Assembly: GCF_965363235.1 (NCBI RefSeq)
Contig: NC_134841.1
Coordinates: 38,283,440-38,347,439, forward strand
DNA length: 64,000 nucleotides
From: Mytilus galloprovincialis
Taxonomy: Eukaryota > Mollusca > Bivalvia > Mytilida > Mytilidae
Direction: 5' to 3'
A program made the translations under genes and the position numbers. Each line of letters begins with the position of its first letter. Positions within the stretch are counted from its first letter, which is position 1. The notes below the pieces were generated by a model. The model was not told where the DNA came from. It saw only the letters and a program-made list of their open reading frames with translations, and made no database searches. Below, in pieces: positions 61,244 through 64,000 of the stretch.

Positions 61244-61624
61244 AGACCACTTTCGAGTTTGTCCGTCACCGGTAAAAACTCGTCAATTTTGACCGCCTTT
61301 ATGACGTAATTTACCAGATAGAGGGGATCGCCTGTTTCCCTACACTTTAAACGGTCATTAAGCGTCCAAGTGACCGTCATTGTGCAGGATAAACTAGAAA
61401 TAATATTGGTTCTGTAGGTACTTAATCACAAATCCCTAATGACAGCAGTGATGAAAGAGAAATATGAGAATTTAATTTGCCGATTAATTCGTGCAATATA
61501 GCTTTATAGTTTACCAGCCACTCGCTCAACATTGGAATGGAAGTGACGACGCCCATAGCGCACGAATTATGTTCACTAAAACCAAAGTTTTTGACGGAAA
61601 TGCATTGAACTCGAAAGTTGTCTT
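61244..61624. mobile_element. TIR (MITE-like) element, ~381 bp
   Basis: Left AGACCACTTTCGAGTTTGTC and right GAACTCGAAAGTTGTCT are inverted copies with few changes. Matching GTCCGTCACC / TTGACGGAAATGC lie just inside. The interior is non-coding and GC-richer than its flanks (GAGGGGATCGCCTGTTTCCC). The 77-codon + frame at 61491-61724 is not a gene. Confidence 0.6.
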
Positions 61625-63500
61625 TTTACTTCCAAACAATTCATTTTATTCTTTTTTTTCTTTCCTTTCAGGGTTATATTACGCACGTTATAATGATTTT
61701 GTTCCTTTATTCGTTATCCTCTAGATTATTTTGGGCAGTTTACAAATTTTCAATTTGTTTGCATTATTTATAAAATTGAAAATTATGAATAAATTATCAA
61801 ATGAAATTACATTGATAATGAATCAGTATTTACATATCATATTTTCGTGAATGTAATTGGAATATACAGAGAAACATGAGGTAATATCTGTTTCTTTAAT
61901 AGAAAAGTCAGCTGCTGCGGTTAATAAATAGATTTTAATAATGCGATTAATAACGACAGTTTATCAATAAAGAAAAACTACATCAATGTCAAAAAAGTCA
62001 TGCTTAATGGACAGATTAAGAGATTGAGATGCATTTACATTTAGCAGTGTTTATACCGAAGTTACTAAGTTTGTATACAAATGAAACATTCGAAGGAAAA
62101 TCAGTTTAAGTACCTAAATTGTTCATAAACTTAAATTTTTCATCTATGATGAGTTTATTTTATTATCAAATTTATTTATATTTAATGTCTTGTTTAATAA
62201 GATTTCTCATCTTATTGTATTAATCATGTTTGTTTTATGTGAATCTATTTTTATTTTAACTTCTCTGTAACCTTAGTTCTCGCAAAGTTTTATGATTAAA
62301 AAAATATACATCTAGTAGAAAATGTACAAGTAGTGTGTACTTGTTCTCATGAGGATATCGTTAGGTAGCTTTTCTAAACTCTCCGAATCCATTTTAATAG
62401 CTTTTGGTACAATATTTTGTAATCTGTTTGATCATCGCCAAATGACCTTATTATAGGTTAGTCCTCAAAACGCACTGAAATCGATATCAATACGTTTTTC
62501 CTTCAGTAGCAAAATTATGTTTAAATTCAAGACCAGCTTATGGGGAAACGAATTTTGAAATATGGTCCTAGTCTTTTAATATTTGAAAACTATCATAACG
62601 AAAATGTGTAAAGAAACAAATAAACACTAAAAAAAACGATTTATTAAATCTGGCAAAAAGAGCATATCAACTATGTTGGAATTCAGAAAAGATAACAAAA
62701 CCCCCCAATTTAATCAATGATGACATGAGGATTATGAAATTAGAACCATTGAAATTTCTATATGCACACAAATAAACTCATCATTGATACCAGGTTTTTA
62801 TCAAATAGACGGTTATTACATGTATCGATTGAAAAGAAGGGATTGTATATATATGACAAGGACAAACATGTAAAAGTCCAGATAAAAGCAAATCAGATAA
62901 TAATATACACATATATACGTACGAACCCGAGTTGTAATAAAATCGGAATGACAAATACTTTGGCTCGACAAACGGCCTTCTAGTTAATGCTTTTTTTAAT
63001 TGTTTTTAGATATCACAAACTAGTCAAAACATTAACTAAATTTTATCATCGGTACAAGGACATCATTTGTAAATATAAATCAAAATGCAGACATCTTATA
63101 CGTTCAAGTATGTCACATCCAATTTTTCATGGTAATATTCTATGCATAGCACAAAAAGTCGTCTTTCACCTCAAAAGCTAACCAAACCTTTAAATATACT
63201 TATGCAGAAGGGATATATATATTTACGATCAATCCAAGATTTTCAGGTCGTGAAATGTGGCATATTTTGGTATTAATGTTGATCCACTCATAGGGTCTTT
63301 GCATCGGAAATAAACACATTTACTCTAATCCCAGTTGTTGGCCTGATACGGGTTATATATTTCTCGTATATTTTATGATGATAATACTGAAACCCTAACA
63401 GGTGGGATTGTTCTTGATTTTCATATGATGAAGACATCATAGGCCAATCAGTTTAATTGAAGTCAAGAGCTTGCATGTCAGTAACTACTAGTTGTCCTTT
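61625..63500. other. intergenic, no gene recognised
   Basis: AT-rich sequence with many stops. The + frames at 62762-62983 and 62987-63181 lack support. Confidence 0.45.
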
Positions 63501-63506
63501 ATTAAT

Positions 63507-64000
63507 TAATAAAATTAACGGTACCAATTTTCATGCACCAGATGCGCATTTCGACAATAAATGTCTCTTCAGTGATGCTCGTGGCCAAAATATTTGAAAT
63601 CCAAAGCTTATATAAAAGATGAAGAGCTATAATCCAAAAGTTCCAAAACGTATAGCCAAATCCGTGAGTGGAATCAGAGCTTTGCATGAGGGAGATACAT
63701 TCCTTAATTTATAATCATTTCTATCATTTTGTAACAGCAAATTTTAATAACACTAAAAAATCCGTATTTTCATGCCAGTACCGAAGTACTGGCTACTGGG
63801 CTGGTGATACCCTCGGGGACTAATAGTCCACCAGCAGAGGCATCGACCCAGTGGTAGTAATAAAATTAACGGTACCAATTTTCATGCATCAGATGCGCAT
63901 TTCGACAATAAATGTCTCTTCAGTGATGCTCGTGGCCAAAATATTTGAAATCCAAAGCTTATATAAAAGATGAAAAGCTATAATCCAAAAGTTCCAAAAT
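63507..64000 (+). repeat. family D tandem repeat, 351-bp period, cut by window end
   Basis: TAATAAAATTAACGGTACCA recurs at about 63507 and 63858. About 140 bp are nearly identical in both copies (GCGCATTTCGACAATAAATG, CAGTGATGCTCGTGGCCAAA, ATAATCCAAAAGTTCCAAAA). The intervening part (63760-63850) has GTACCGAAGTACTGGCTACTG and CCACCAGCAGAGGCATCGACC. The second copy runs off the window. Confidence 0.75.

Overview
The window is AT-rich, repeat-dense, gene-sparse eukaryotic DNA with split genes. The best fit is a bivalve, most probably a Mytilus-type mussel. That is inferred from the kind of interspersed repeats, a Penelope-like reverse transcriptase fossil, a Mab-21/cGAS-like gene with a TPR-like tail, and a family of secreted Gly/Ser-rich proteins. 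No species call can be proven from sequence alone.

The main feature is a head-to-tail (+ strand) array of paralogues of a secreted, silk-like, Gly/Ser/Ala/Leu-rich protein. Only the last two exons of a first copy lie at the left edge (193-1098). Three complete copies follow: 12644-16025 (366 aa), 24136-27329 (414 aa) and 34369-38055 (372 aa). All share one gene plan. A TATA box and short 5'UTR exon are followed by a signal-peptide exon, a large phase-1 exon with six 25-residue repeats, a 54-nt exon, and a last exon coding only four or five residues before the stop and an AATAAA signal. The mature proteins look structural, as in shell matrix, byssus or silk. That role is inference.

Between and after these genes lie many non-autonomous mobile elements: foldback elements and MITEs, a pair of 465-bp TIR elements, a tRNA-type SINE, nested TIR elements, a hAT-like element and several interspersed repeat families. 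One 1.75-kb element has ends built of a tandemly iterated CCCCAAACGTGTCC-type motif. It sits inside another repeat whose unoccupied relatives are present elsewhere in the window.

The right third (45-64 kb) holds an uncertain spliced locus (45.2-48.5 kb), a broken Penelope-like element with a duplicated tail (49.6-51.1 kb), a broken zinc-finger ORF (52.4-52.9 kb), and a minus-strand Mab-21/cGAS-like receptor gene (54.6-56.6 kb) carrying two in-frame stops and a frameshift. The remainder is repeats and DNA in which no gene could be recognised. Repeat families are labelled A-D for cross-reference; these are my own labels.
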